From assembly GCF_900111835.1 (NCBI RefSeq), contig NZ_FOJP01000006.1, positions 216,820 to 280,819 of the forward strand: a DNA stretch of 64,000 nucleotides, written 5' to 3'. A program made the translations under genes and the position numbers. This DNA comes from Metapseudomonas otitidis. GTDB lineage: Bacteria > Pseudomonadota > Gammaproteobacteria > Pseudomonadales > Pseudomonadaceae. Numbering within the stretch: the first letter of the stretch is position 1; every line of letters begins with the position of its first letter. Positions 1-8,530 of this stretch are shown here, piece by piece. The notes under the pieces were generated by a model. The model saw nothing but the letters and a program-made list of their open reading frames with translations, had not been told where the DNA came from and searched no databases.

Positions 1-1147
1 CTTCCCGGCGCTCGTGCTCGAAGTCGACGTCGATGTCCGGCGGCTCCTTGCGCTCGCGGGAGAGAAAGCGCTCGAACAGCAGCCGGCTGTGGGCCGGGTC
101 CAGTTCGGTGATGCCGAGCACGAAGCACACCACCGAGTTGGCCGCCGAGCCCCGGCCCTGGCAGAGGATGGCCTGCTCCCGGGCGAAGCGGACGATGTCG
201 TGGACGGTGAGGAAGTAGCTCTCGTAGCCCAGCTCGGTGATCAGGGCCAGCTCATGCTCGATCTGGGTACGGACCTTCTCGCTGGCTCCGCCTGGCCAGC
301 GCCAGCACGCGCCGTCTTCCACCAGCTGGCGCAGCCAGGTGGCGGGCGTATGGCCTTCCGGCACCAACTCGCGGGGGTAGTGGTACTTCAATTGGCCCAG
401 GTCGAAGCGGCAGCGTTCGGCGATGCGCAGGGTCTCGGCCATCAGCTCGGGCGGGTAGAGCGCGGCCAGCTCCTCGCGGCGGCGCAGGTGCCGCTCCCCG
501 TTGGGGAACAGCCGTGCCCCGGCCTCGGCGACAGGCAGGTGATGGCGGATGGCGGTCATGCAGTCCTGCAGGGCGCGCCGGCCCCGGGCATGCATGTGCA
601 CGTCGCCACAGGCTACCGCCGGTATCGCCAGTTGGCGGGCCAGGTGAAGGTGACGTTGCAGCCGGACGTCGTCGTCTGCCCCCCGGTGCAGCTCGACGCC
701 CAGCCACAGCCGGCCGGGGAAGCGCGCCAGCCAGCGCTGGCCGGCCTCGGGGCAACTGGTCGGCGTGGGCAACCAGATCGCCAGCAATCCCTCCAGGGGC
801 ACTTCGAAGTCCGCGTCCAGCAGGCGGTAGTCGCCTTTCTGCGCCCGTCGGCGGGCGCGGGTGATCAACTGACACAGCGCCTGGTAGCCGGCGATGTCCT
901 CCACCAGCAGCACCAGGCGCTCGCCGTCGGGCCCTTGCAGCTCGCTGCCGAGGATCAGCGCCACGTCCGTGGCCTTGGCGGCCTGCCAGGCCCGCACGGC
1001 ACCGGCCAGGGTGCATTCGTCGGTGATCGCCAGGGCGCGGTAGCCCAGTTGCCGGGCGCGCTCGAAGAGTTCCGCTGCGCTGGAGGCACCGCGCTGGAAG
1101 CTGAAGTTGGACAGGCAGTGCAGCTCGGCGTAGTCCGGCGCGCTCAT
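1..1147 (-). CDS. dnaE2: Error-prone DNA polymerase DnaE2 (ImuC), N-terminal part, cut by window edge
   Basis: About 382 codons are present and the gene runs off the left edge. The ATG at 1147 overlaps the imuB stop by 4 nt (ATGA), so the genes are translationally coupled. The protein opens with a PHP-type segment ([11 protein letters not shown], residues ~8-18). The fragment ends just after PDIDVDFE, the palm motif that in DnaE polymerases carries catalytic aspartates. DnaE2 is the polymerase of the ImuA-ImuB-DnaE2 mutasome, which copies past DNA lesions during the SOS response by working on the beta clamp. Expression should depend on the LexA box upstream of imuA. The partner genes distinguish it from the replicative DnaE. 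Confidence 0.95.
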   Translation of the reverse strand, partial: MSAPDYAELHCLSNFSFQRGASSAAELFERARQLGYRALAITDECTLAGAVRAWQAAKATDVALILGSELQGPDGERLVLLVEDIAGYQALCQLITRARRRAQKGDYRLLDADFEVPLEGLLAIWLPTPTSCPEAGQRWLARFPGRLWLGVELHRGADDDVRLQRHLHLARQLAIPAVACGDVHMHARGRRALQDCMTAIRHHLPVAEAGARLFPNGERHLRRREELAALYPPELMAETLRIAERCRFDLGQLKYHYPRELVPEGHTPATWLRQLVEDGACWRWPGGASEKVRTQIEHELALITELGYESYFLTVHDIVRFAREQAILCQGRGSAANSVVCFVLGITELDPAHSRLLFERFLSRERKEPPDIDVDFEHERRE

Positions 1148-2556
1148 GCGAACCAGCCCTGCAACTGCAGCGGGCCTGTTTCACCCAGCGGACGAAAGGC
1201 CCAGCCCTGCTGGCCCCGATGGGTCAGCACGCGGTAGTAGTCGCGGCGGATGTCGTCACCGTCCCACCAGCCGGACTCGATGCGCTCGGGCCCGCCCAGC
1301 AGGCGCACCGAGCCTTCCGGCAGGGGCTGGGGCGCGGCCAGCAGCCAGGCCGGGCGTGGCCCCGTGGCCGGCAGCGGGGTCGCCAGGGGCACGAAGCACG
1401 GGCGCCAGGCCCGTTCGGGGCGGTGGTCGGCCTGGGTCATCAGGCCCTGCACGGCGTCGTCGCCCAGGCGCGCGCGCAGGCGTTCGCGCAGTTGCTCCCA
1501 GCCGAGGCTCTGCTGGGGGCGGTCATCGAACAGGCTGTAACGGTCCGGCACGAAGGCCGGCAGGTCTTCCGCGTCCACGCGCAGGGCGATGACCGGGCCG
1601 GGCAGTTGCAGGGCCTCCAGGCGGCCGCGGGCGAACTCCAGCAGCAGGGCCGCCTCGCGTTCGGCATTCAGCAGGCCCACCTCGACGAGGGTCGGCGCGC
1701 CCGTGCGGTGTTCCAGGTACAGGCTGAAGCGCTGCACCCCCTGGTCGCGGCTGGCCAGGTAGGCAGCCAGGTCGGCGGTCATGCGGCGCAGGGGGAAGAG
1801 CAGAGCCTGGGCGGACTCCACCTCGAAGTTCAGCTCGATGCGGGTGCTGAAGCGGTCCGCCGGGCGGTAGAAGGCCAGCGCCTGGGGCTGTCGGCCGAGC
1901 AGGGTGTCGAGGTGCTGCAGCACCCCGTCCGGGAAGCGTCGTGCCAGTTCGTTGCGCGGCAGGGCCAGCACCTGTGTCACCTGGCGCAGGCCCATGCGGG
2001 CCAGGGCGGTGGCCTGCGACGGCTCCAGGCCGATGCGGGCGAGCGGCAGCGCGCCGATGGCCGAGGGCAGGGCCGGGTCGTCCACGGCCAGGCCGTCGTG
2101 CACGTTGGCCAGGGCGCGTGCAGCCGCCGGGTTGGGCGCCAGGGTGATGCGGTGGCGAAAGCCCAGGGCTTGCAGCTCGGCCCGCAGGCGGGCCTCGAAG
2201 CGTGGCCAGGGGCCGAACAGGCCCAGGCTGCTGTGCACCTCCAGCAGCAGGCAGCGTGGGTAGTGCAGGCTGACCTGAGAGCTGAAGCCGTAGGCCCAGG
2301 CGGCGAGGAACAGGCGCCAGCGCTCGATGGCCTCGGTGTCGTACTCGGCCTGTTCGAAGCCTGAGGTCAGGGCTTGGGCGGCGCTCAGGGCCATCCCCGG
2401 GCGCAGCCCCAGGGCCCGCGCCGGTTCGCTGACTGCCTGCAGGATGCGCCGCTGGGCGGGACCGGTGAGCAGCACCAGCGGCACCTGGCGGTCATCCCGG
2501 CCGCGCAGCACGCCGTCCAGCGCCAACTGGGGCAAGAGGATGCAGGCCCAGCGCAC
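1144..2556 (-). CDS. imuB: ImuB, catalytically inactive Y-family polymerase homologue
   Basis: The gene encodes 470 residues from a GTG at 2556, 2 nt after the imuA stop. The frame stays open further upstream, but the protein family starts at [13 protein letters not shown]. The polymerase-like N-terminus lacks the DxD acidic motif of active Y-family enzymes, as known for ImuB, which bridges DnaE2 to the beta clamp. The C-terminus has the WW-rich segment ([15 protein letters not shown]) typical of ImuB tails. The stop overlaps the dnaE2 start. A QQSLGW-type stretch at about residue 360 could be a clamp-binding motif, which is inference only. Confidence 0.93.
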   Translation of the reverse strand: MRWACILLPQLALDGVLRGRDDRQVPLVLLTGPAQRRILQAVSEPARALGLRPGMALSAAQALTSGFEQAEYDTEAIERWRLFLAAWAYGFSSQVSLHYPRCLLLEVHSSLGLFGPWPRFEARLRAELQALGFRHRITLAPNPAAARALANVHDGLAVDDPALPSAIGALPLARIGLEPSQATALARMGLRQVTQVLALPRNELARRFPDGVLQHLDTLLGRQPQALAFYRPADRFSTRIELNFEVESAQALLFPLRRMTADLAAYLASRDQGVQRFSLYLEHRTGAPTLVEVGLLNAEREAALLLEFARGRLEALQLPGPVIALRVDAEDLPAFVPDRYSLFDDRPQQSLGWEQLRERLRARLGDDAVQGLMTQADHRPERAWRPCFVPLATPLPATGPRPAWLLAAPQPLPEGSVRLLGGPERIESGWWDGDDIRRDYYRVLTHRGQQGWAFRPLGETGPLQLQGWFA

Positions 2557-2558
2557 GG

Positions 2559-3185
2559 TCAGGGTCCCACCCGCGCATCCAGCGGGATCGGTCGGGCACT
2601 GGGCTGGCCGCCCCGGCACTTGATCACCCGCAGGCGCGCCGGGTTGGCTTCGATGGCCAGGCGCAGGGCGGCGGGCGAGGGGTTCTGGGCTTCCCCCAGG
2701 GAACGGTAGGCGAAGGCCAGGGTCTGGCCGCTTTCGGCGGCTACCTGCAGGCGACGCAGGGCGCGGTCGTCGGCCCGGTCCGGCCAGGCCAGCACGGCGC
2801 CGCAGCTGCCGGAGCGCAGGCACTGCTCGGCGGCCCACAGGGCATCCCGACCCTGGGCCTGGACCAGGCTGAGCTGACCCAGGTCCACCCCGGCGGCCTG
2901 CCAGGCGGGCGGGTAGGGCAGGTGGGGCGGCCCCACCAGCACGATGCGCTCACCGGCCTGGCTGAGGCGGGCAAGGGTGGGCAGCAGCAGGCTCAGTTCG
3001 CCGACACCGGGCAGGCCCACCAGCAGCTCGCTCAGGGCCGCTTCCGGCCAGCCGCCGCCAGGCAGTACGGCGTCCAGCGCGGCGTGCCCGCTGGGGTAGC
3101 GGCTGGCAGGTGCAGCGGGCGTGGCCTGGCCGCGCCAGAGGCGGCGCTCGTTGAACAGGCGGTCGAGGGCGACGACGGTGGACAT
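2559..3185 (-). CDS. imuA: ImuA, translesion-synthesis accessory protein
   Basis: This 208-residue protein, distantly RecA/SulA-like, starts with MSTVVALDRLF and has the conserved segment SGHAALDAVLPGGGWP at about residues 32-47. ImuA is known to help the ImuB-DnaE2 mutasome after DNA damage. It is the first gene of the imuA-imuB-dnaE2 operon and starts only 18 nt downstream of a LexA palindrome, with no convincing Shine-Dalgarno, so the leader must be very short. No lexA2 gene precedes it, unlike the lexA2-imuA-imuB-dnaE2 arrangement of some pseudomonads. The next gene upstream on this strand is an unrelated diguanylate cyclase. Confidence 0.92.
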   Translation of the reverse strand: MSTVVALDRLFNERRLWRGQATPAAPASRYPSGHAALDAVLPGGGWPEAALSELLVGLPGVGELSLLLPTLARLSQAGERIVLVGPPHLPYPPAWQAAGVDLGQLSLVQAQGRDALWAAEQCLRSGSCGAVLAWPDRADDRALRRLQVAAESGQTLAFAYRSLGEAQNPSPAALRLAIEANPARLRVIKCRGGQPSARPIPLDARVGP

Positions 3186-3202
3186 GGGAAGGTGTGTCGT
3201 AA

Positions 3203-3226
3203 ATTACTGTATATAAATACAGTAAT
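3203..3226. promoter_or_regulatory. LexA (SOS) box of the imuA operon
   Basis: CTG at 3207-3209 and CAG at 3220-3222 are separated by 10 AT-rich bases (TATATAAATA), an exact CTG-N10-CAG LexA operator. The arms extend to 10 bp each (ATTACTGTAT and ATACAGTAAT around ATAA). It ends 18 nt before the imuA start, and the TATA-like centre probably doubles as the -10 element, so LexA would occlude RNA polymerase directly. Confidence 0.93.
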
Positions 3227-3279
3227 TTCACTCCCCGAAGGCGGTCAAGCTGCCGTGCGGCGTCCGGATGGGTGGCGCG

Positions 3280-4902
3280 TCAGTGCACCTCGATGCGGTT
3301 GCGGCCTTCCGCCTTGGCCCGGTACAGGGCCATGTCGCTGCGGGACAGGGCGCCGGCGGCGGTGATGTCGTCGGCGCCCAGGGTGGTGATGCCGATGCTC
3401 ACCGTCAGGGGGATGCGCTCGCCCTGGTACAGCAGTGGCACGTCTTCCAGGCGCTGCTGCAGGCGCTGGGCGAAGACCATGGCGCTGCGGTGGTCGGCGT
3501 CGTTGAGCACCACGGCGAACTCTTCGCCGCCCATGCGCCCGGCGAAGTCGACCCGGCGCATCTGCTCGCTGAGCAGGGCGGCGAAGTGGCGCAGGGCCTC
3601 GTCGCCGGCGCTGTGCCCCCAGCGGTCGTTGATGCCCTTGAAGTGGTCCAGGTCGAACATCAGCAGTGCTGCGCCGCTGTTGCCGGGCCGTTGCAGGCGG
3701 GCCAGCTGCTCTTCCAGGCGGGTCATGAAGTGCCGGCGGTTGGGCAGTTGGGTGAGGAAGTCGGTGATGGCCAGGGCCTGCAGCTCGGCCTCGATGCGCT
3801 TCTGCTCGCTGATGTCGGTGATGAAGCCGTGCCAGAGCACGCTGCCATCGCCCAGGCGCTTGGGATGGGCATTGCCCAGGCGCCAGCCCACTTCGCCGCT
3901 GGCCAGGCACACGCGGTATTCCCGGTGCCAGGGGGTGAGGGCCATGGCGGAGGTTTCCAGGGCGTTGAGGTAGCCCGGCAGGTCGTCGGGGTGGATCAGC
4001 GCGAGGATGCGTTCGCGCCCGACCTTCACCTGCTCGGGGGAGAGGCCGTAGATGTCCAGGCTGCCGGCGCTGACGTAGCGGTATTCGCCGCGGCCGTCGG
4101 GGTGGCGCAGGTACTGGAAGACCATGCCGGGGATCTCGTTGGTGAGGTCCGTCAGCAATTCGATGTTCTGTTCCAGCCGGCGGGCCATGCGCTTCATCTC
4201 GGTGATGTCGGTGGTGGTGCCGATCATCCGCAGGGCACGGCCCTGTTCGTCGCGCTCGACCACCTTGCCGCGGCTGCTGACCCAGATGTAGCTGCCGTCC
4301 TTGCGTTGCAGGCGGTGTTCCACCTGGTAGTCGGGGGTGCGCTGCTCGAAGTGGTCGAGCATGGTGCGACGCACGTAGTCCAGGTCATCAGGATGGATGC
4401 GGCCGTAGCTGTCCTCGATGCGGTCGCTGATTTCCCCGACGGCGTAGCCGAGCATGGACTTCCAGCCCGGCGAGTAGTGGATGCGTCCGTTGACCACGTC
4501 GCGGTCCCAGATGCCGGTGCCGCTGCCGGCCACGGCCAGGGCCAGGCGCTGCTCGTTTTCCTTGAGGGCGGTGGTCTCGTCCTGCATGCGTTGCAGGCGC
4601 TGCTGCTGGTCCAGCAACTCGGCCGCCAAGTGGGCGAAGTCGGCCAGGGCCGTGGTGTCGAGGTTGTCTGCCAGGGGGGCGGTGTCGAGCAGGATGAGGC
4701 GGGCGTCGGTGCCGGGCAGGGGCTGGTGATGAAGGGCGCGCAGCTCGGGCGATTGCCCATGGCAGGCGGCCACGACCTGTTCCGCAGGTGATCCGTCACA
4801 GGCGAGCAGGCCCTCGGCGCCCAGAAGGGCTGCCGCACGCACACGAAAAAGCCGCCGCACCAGGTGCAGCAGGGGGGTGAAGCTCGTCGCCGGGGGTGTC
4901 AC
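3280..4902 (-). CDS. PAS-PAS-GGDEF diguanylate cyclase
   Basis: This 540-residue cytosolic protein has no membrane segment. Residues ~1-100 are unassigned. PAS/PAC domains lie at ~115-240 (ending TTTDITEMKR) and ~250-370 (ending FITDISEQKR), followed by a GGDEF domain at ~375-540. The catalytic motif is GGEEF (458-462), and an intact RxxD inhibitory site lies five residues before it (R449-D452). It should therefore make c-di-GMP from two GTP under product inhibition, with PAS domains sensing an unknown signal. There is no EAL domain. The start is a GTG at 4902 with AGAGG six bases upstream. It stands alone between imuA and the cysteine gene. Confidence 0.9.
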   Translation of the reverse strand: MTPPATSFTPLLHLVRRLFRVRAAALLGAEGLLACDGSPAEQVVAACHGQSPELRALHHQPLPGTDARLILLDTAPLADNLDTTALADFAHLAAELLDQQQRLQRMQDETTALKENEQRLALAVAGSGTGIWDRDVVNGRIHYSPGWKSMLGYAVGEISDRIEDSYGRIHPDDLDYVRRTMLDHFEQRTPDYQVEHRLQRKDGSYIWVSSRGKVVERDEQGRALRMIGTTTDITEMKRMARRLEQNIELLTDLTNEIPGMVFQYLRHPDGRGEYRYVSAGSLDIYGLSPEQVKVGRERILALIHPDDLPGYLNALETSAMALTPWHREYRVCLASGEVGWRLGNAHPKRLGDGSVLWHGFITDISEQKRIEAELQALAITDFLTQLPNRRHFMTRLEEQLARLQRPGNSGAALLMFDLDHFKGINDRWGHSAGDEALRHFAALLSEQMRRVDFAGRMGGEEFAVVLNDADHRSAMVFAQRLQQRLEDVPLLYQGERIPLTVSIGITTLGADDITAAGALSRSDMALYRAKAEGRNRIEVH

Positions 4903-5038
4903 GTAGGACCTCTGGAGCTGTATCGGTGGGTGCCATGGTTTCAGGGCGCCTGTCCATGGCGTGCCCGGCGAGCCGGGCCGGGTCGTGCAACCGGGAGCGA
5001 CGTGACTGCTGTCGTCCCTTGGATGCTAGATCAATGCA

Positions 5039-5056
5039 GGCCACTGGCCAGTGGCC
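5039..5056. repeat. 18-bp perfect palindrome upstream of the GGDEF gene
   Basis: GGCCACTGG is followed directly by its reverse complement CCAGTGGCC. It lies 137 nt upstream of the diguanylate cyclase start and 79 nt beyond the serine acetyltransferase stop. It could be an operator or a transcript hairpin; nothing in the sequence decides. The rest of 4903-5134 shows no gene. Confidence 0.4.
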
Positions 5057-5101
5057 AGGACCGGTCATTCATCGGCTGCCCGCGTGCCGTCCGTCCGGGG
5101 G

Positions 5102-5128
5102 CGCGCCGTGGCGGGGGGCCACGGCGCG
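5102..5128. terminator. Hairpin after the serine acetyltransferase gene
   Basis: A 10-bp perfect stem (CGCGCCGTGG / CCACGGCGCG) with a 7-nt G-rich loop begins 7 nt past the stop of the minus-strand gene. There is no U-tract, so it is a candidate terminator or 3'-end stabilising structure only. Confidence 0.45.
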
Positions 5129-5134
5129 TACCGG

Positions 5135-6076
5135 TCAGGCGCCGCAATCGCTCTGCAGGCTGGCCTGGGTGATGTTGCTGTCGGCCGGCACGCTGCGGGT
5201 CAGCCAGACGTTGCCGCCAATGACCGAACCTTTACCGATGGTGATGCGCCCGAGGATGGTGGCGCCGGCGTAGATCACCACGTCGTCCTCGACGATGGGG
5301 TGGCGGGGCTGGCCCTTCTGCAGGTTGCCCGACTCGTCCGCGGGGAAGCGCTTGGCGCCCAGGGTCACCGCCTGGTAGATGCGCACGCGCTCGCCGATGA
5401 TCGCCGTTTCGCCGATCACCACGCCGGTGCCGTGGTCGATGAAGAAGCTCTTGCCGATGGTGGCGCCGGGGTGGATGTCGATGCCGGTGGCCGAGTGGGC
5501 GATCTCGGCGATGATGCGCGCCACCAGCGGCAGGCCGTTCTTGTAGAAGTAGTGCGCCAGGCGGTGGTGGATGACCGCGTGGATGCCGGGGTAGCACAGC
5601 AGCACTTCGTCGACGCTGCGGGCGGCCGGGTCGCCCTGGAAGGCGGCCAGCACGTCGCTGTCCAGCAGGCGGCGCAGTTGCGGCAGGGCGGCGGCGAAGC
5701 CCTGGACGATGGTGATGGCCTCGCACTCGATGTCGGCGGCGCTGGTGCTGTTCTGCCGGGCGGTGTAGCCCAGCTCGCGGCGCACCTCGCCGGCCAGGGC
5801 GTTGAGCGCCACGTCCAGGGTGTGGCCGACGTAGAAGTCTTCGCTTTCTTCGCGCAGGTCCGCCGGGCCGAGGCGCATGGGGAAGAGTGCGCCGCTGATG
5901 GCTTCGATGATCTGGCCGATGGTGGTGCGCGAGGGCAGCTCGCGTCCGCCGCGATCCTGGCCGCGACCGTTGCGGCTGCGCCACTCTTCGCGGGCGCTGC
6001 GCAACTCGCTGACGATCTGGTCCAGCTGCCAGTTGACCGGGCGGCAGCCGGTGGAAACGTAGGGGAACTTGTTCAT
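5135..6076 (-). CDS. Serine O-acetyltransferase (EpsC/CysE type)
   Basis: This 313-residue protein transfers acetyl from acetyl-CoA to serine, giving O-acetylserine for cysteine synthesis in the cytosol. The C-terminal half is a hexapeptide-repeat left-handed beta helix with HPGATIGKSFFIDHGTG and VVIGETA. The catalytic-type His-Asp region and the YQAVTLGAK segment are intact. The long N-terminal extension fits the EpsC-like form of about 310 residues rather than E. coli CysE (~270). The ATG at 6076 (MNKFPYVSTG) is chosen because AGGATC precedes it; the frame extends further upstream without support. It is probably monocistronic or read from its own promoter behind the exporter gene. Confidence 0.92.
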   Translation of the reverse strand: MNKFPYVSTGCRPVNWQLDQIVSELRSAREEWRSRNGRGQDRGGRELPSRTTIGQIIEAISGALFPMRLGPADLREESEDFYVGHTLDVALNALAGEVRRELGYTARQNSTSAADIECEAITIVQGFAAALPQLRRLLDSDVLAAFQGDPAARSVDEVLLCYPGIHAVIHHRLAHYFYKNGLPLVARIIAEIAHSATGIDIHPGATIGKSFFIDHGTGVVIGETAIIGERVRIYQAVTLGAKRFPADESGNLQKGQPRHPIVEDDVVIYAGATILGRITIGKGSVIGGNVWLTRSVPADSNITQASLQSDCGA

Positions 6077-6150
6077 GGACGATCCTGTGAGGGCGCAAGG
6101 CAGGGCGATAGCCTTGCGCAGGAGGGCTTCGCTCGGCAAGGGGTTTGCGC

Positions 6151-7041
6151 TCAGTCGGCGGGAATCAGTCCCTGCACCTCTTCCTTGCGCTTCATGCTCG
6201 CGGTGGTGCCCACCGAGGCGAGGATGATGGCGCCGATGGCGGCCCACTGCAGCAGCGTCAGCTTTTCACCGAGGAACAGCAGCCCGGAGAGCGCCCCCAG
6301 GGCCGGCTCGATGCTCATCAGAGTGCCGAATGTCCGCGCCGGCATGCGTTGCAGGGCGTACATCTCCAGGGTGTAGGGAATGGCCGTGGAGAGCAGCGCC
6401 ACCCCCAGCGCGGTGGGGATCAGGGCCAGGTTGAGCAGGTCGGTGCCGGCATGGACCACGCCGAAGGGTGCGGCGGCGAAGGCGGCAACGATCACCCCCA
6501 GGCAGGCGCTCTGCATGCCGTGGTCCGCCCCGGCGCGCTGGCCGAAGATGATGTACAGCCCCCAGCACACGCCGGCGCCGAGCGCGTAGGCAGCGCCCAG
6601 CGGGTCGATGCCGCTGGCGTTGGCACCCACCGGCAGGAGCAGCAACAGGCCGGCCACCGCCAGGGCGATCCAGACGAAGTCCAGCAGGCGCCGCGAGGAG
6701 AAGATCGCCACCGCCAGCGGCCCGGTGAACTCCAGTGCCACCGCCACGCCCAGGGGCACCGTGCGCAGGGACATGTAGAACAGCAGGTTCATGAAGCCCA
6801 GGGCCACGCCATAGGCCACCACGCTGCCCAGGGCGCCGGTGTTGATGCGGGCGCGCCACGGGCGCAGCACCAGGATCAGGAAGATCGCGGCGAACACCAG
6901 GCGCAGGGTGGTGGTGCCTTCGGCGCCGATGAGGGGGAACAGGCTCTTGGCCAGGGACGCGCCGCTCTGCACGGAGGTCATGGCGATGATCAGCACGCCG
7001 ACGGGCAGGAGCGTCGCGGCCAGGTTGCGGGACTGGGTCAT
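6151..7041 (-). CDS. EamA-family amino-acid/metabolite exporter, RhtA-like
   Basis: This 296-residue inner-membrane protein of the drug/metabolite transporter superfamily has about ten hydrophobic segments and two EamA repeats. The sequence pattern (SGASLAKSLFP near the start, ALEFTGPLAVA, IEPALGALSGLLFLGE near the end) resembles the threonine/homoserine exporter RhtA, but the substrate cannot be read from sequence. It is divergent from an XRE-cupin regulator and shares an intergenic region with a palindrome, so that regulator probably controls it. The short basic tail after the last helix (MKRKEEVQG) is normal for a cytoplasmic C-terminus. Confidence 0.85.
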   Translation of the reverse strand: MTQSRNLAATLLPVGVLIIAMTSVQSGASLAKSLFPLIGAEGTTTLRLVFAAIFLILVLRPWRARINTGALGSVVAYGVALGFMNLLFYMSLRTVPLGVAVALEFTGPLAVAIFSSRRLLDFVWIALAVAGLLLLLPVGANASGIDPLGAAYALGAGVCWGLYIIFGQRAGADHGMQSACLGVIVAAFAAAPFGVVHAGTDLLNLALIPTALGVALLSTAIPYTLEMYALQRMPARTFGTLMSIEPALGALSGLLFLGEKLTLLQWAAIGAIILASVGTTASMKRKEEVQGLIPAD

Positions 7042-7123
7042 GGTTTTCCGGATCAGGCAGGGAAGGGCGCGTGCTTGTGGTGCGCCGGGATGTGCAACAT
7101 AATGCGCAAATTCATCTCAATGA

Positions 7124-7135
7124 GCAATATATTGC
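7124..7135. promoter_or_regulatory. Candidate operator between exporter and XRE-cupin genes
   Basis: GCAATATATTGC is a perfect 12-bp palindrome in an AT-rich patch, 9 nt before the proposed regulator start (7144) and 83 nt from the exporter start. Its position suits autoregulation by the XRE-cupin protein and control of the divergent exporter. This is inference from symmetry and location. Confidence 0.5.
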
Positions 7136-7143
7136 CCAAGCCC

Positions 7144-7692
7144 ATGGACCGACCCAACGTACTGGAACACGTCTCCGAGAACGTTCGCCGTCTGCGCAAG
7201 GCGCTGGGCATGAGCCAGGATGCGCTCGCTACGGAATCCGGGGTGAGCCGGCGGATGATCGTCGGCATCGAGGCCGGGGACGTGAACGTCAGCCTGGCGA
7301 CTCTGGACCGCATTGCCGAGGCCCTGGGGGTGCTGTTCCCCGACCTGGTGCAGGCGCCGAGCCGCCCGGATCGCTCGCGCATCGAAGCGGTGGCCTGGGT
7401 CGGCGAAGACCCGCGCAGCCGCGCCGTGCTGCTGGCCAGCGCCCCGGCGCGGCGCGAGGTGGAGCTGTGGTCCTGGGCCCTGGAGCCGGGCGAGCGCTAC
7501 GCCTCGGAGGCGGATGCCGAGGGCTGGCGGGAGATGGTCTACGTCATCGAGGGGGAGCTGACGCTGGAACTGCCGGAGGGGCCGGTGACGGTCCGAGCGG
7601 GGGACTTCCATGTGTTCGCCAGCAGCCAGCCCTATGCCTACTCGAACCTGGGCACGGCGCCCCTGCGCTACCTGCGCAACGTGGTGAGCTGA
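7144..7692 (+). CDS. XRE-family regulator with C-terminal cupin domain
   Basis: This 182-residue protein has a helix-turn-helix domain at ~10-65 (RRLRKALGMSQDALATESGVSRRMIVGIE) and a cupin barrel at ~105-180 (EMVYVIEGELTLEL, AGDFHVFASSQPY). Members of this class bind DNA and sense small metabolites through the cupin. The start is uncertain: in-frame ATGs lie at 7102, 7120 and 7144, none with a good ribosome-binding site. I prefer 7144 because the palindrome at 7124-7135 then stays outside the coding region. It probably regulates the divergent exporter. Confidence 0.85.
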   Translation: MDRPNVLEHVSENVRRLRKALGMSQDALATESGVSRRMIVGIEAGDVNVSLATLDRIAEALGVLFPDLVQAPSRPDRSRIEAVAWVGEDPRSRAVLLASAPARREVELWSWALEPGERYASEADAEGWREMVYVIEGELTLELPEGPVTVRAGDFHVFASSQPYAYSNLGTAPLRYLRNVVS

Positions 7693-7698
7693 GCCTGT

Positions 7699-8001
7699 TC
7701 AGGCCTGCTCGGGCGCCTCGTCCTCGTCTTCTTCATCGTCGTCATTGCTGCCGCTGAAGGCCTCCATGCACACCAGGTGGTGCTCGCCCTGGTCGCTGTC
7801 GATCCGCCAGCTGCCATCGGCTTCGGCGCGGGCCTGCTGCACCTGCTCGGCACTGAATTGCCAGACGCGACGGTCGCGGCCGTCGATGCATTCGATGCGC
7901 AGGGCTCCGTCGACCAGGTCGAATTGCCAGGCATGCAGGCCGTCGATCTCCAGCATGTCGCTGTTGCCGAGGGTGTCGAGGAGGGTGGTCGGTTCGCTCA
8001 T
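7699..8001 (-). CDS. Small acidic hypothetical protein (possibly DUF5629-like)
   Basis: This 100-residue protein has an N-terminal half rich in LLDTLGNSDMLEIDGLHAW and QFDLVDGALRIECIDGRDRR, and a very acidic tail (NDDDEEDEDEAPE). It has no signal peptide or membrane segment. The pattern recalls small Pseudomonas proteins labelled DUF5629, but that is from memory. It starts at the ATG at 8001 and is convergent with the XRE-cupin gene, 6 nt apart. Function unknown. Confidence 0.75.
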   Translation of the reverse strand: MSEPTTLLDTLGNSDMLEIDGLHAWQFDLVDGALRIECIDGRDRRVWQFSAEQVQQARAEADGSWRIDSDQGEHHLVCMEAFSGSNDDDEEDEDEAPEQA

Positions 8002-8069
8002 GGTGCGGCTCGGGTGCTGTGAAAAGGCCGCGATGATAGAGCACGCCCGTCGCCAGGGCGACCCTGGGC

Positions 8070-8393
8070 TCAGGGCGTGCCGCTGCCCACCAGGCGATCG
8101 GCTTCGCTGATGTAGGCGTTGCCGGTCTTGCGGGCGTACAGGCACAGCTCGTTGCCGCTGCGCCCTTTCATGTGCGGCTGGGGGTAGCGCCCGGTGATCA
8201 TCAGCGCGGTGAGGCCGAGGCGATCGTCGAACACCACGGTCTGGCCGGCGGGCTTTGCATCCTTGAGTTTGCTGACGGCGGTGCAGGCCGCCAGCACGCG
8301 GCGGTCGTGCTGTTTCCAGGCATCGTCGCTGGACGCCAGGGCGTTGCCGGCGCAGCACAGCAGGGTGATCAGAAGGCAGGGGGTGCGGCTCAC
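8070..8393 (-). CDS. Small exported hypothetical protein
   Basis: This 107-residue protein starts from a GTG at 8393 with GGAG about 9 nt upstream; an in-frame ATG 12 codons earlier has no such support. Residues ~1-24 form a signal peptide ending near NALAS. The mature part has two cysteines (AACTAV and NELCLYARKT) that could form a disulfide, and a TALMITGRYPQPHMKGRSGN segment. No enzymatic motif is recognised. It is probably periplasmic. It is not tightly linked to its neighbours. Confidence 0.65.
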   Translation of the reverse strand: MSRTPCLLITLLCCAGNALASSDDAWKQHDRRVLAACTAVSKLKDAKPAGQTVVFDDRLGLTALMITGRYPQPHMKGRSGNELCLYARKTGNAYISEADRLVGSGTP

Positions 8394-8425
8394 GGAGGTT
8401 CTCCAGGGTGAAGGCCAGGCACCGC

Positions 8426-8470
8426 CCATTCCGTGACAGGCCGCTTGTCGGCCTGCCGCGTCGGGAATGG
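8426..8470. repeat. Long interrupted hairpin between two minus-strand genes
   Basis: The inner stem CAGGCCG (8437-8443) pairs with CGGCCTG (8449-8455) over a 5-nt loop. The outer arms CCATTCC (8426-8432) and GGAATGG (8464-8470) can extend the structure. It lies downstream of the cytochrome b561 gene and may terminate that transcript, though no T-run follows on the minus strand. Confidence 0.45.
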
Positions 8471-8530
8471 AGGGTGCGTACAGCTCCTAGACCACGGCCG
8501 TCTGGATTGGTTTGGGCCGGATCACGCCGT

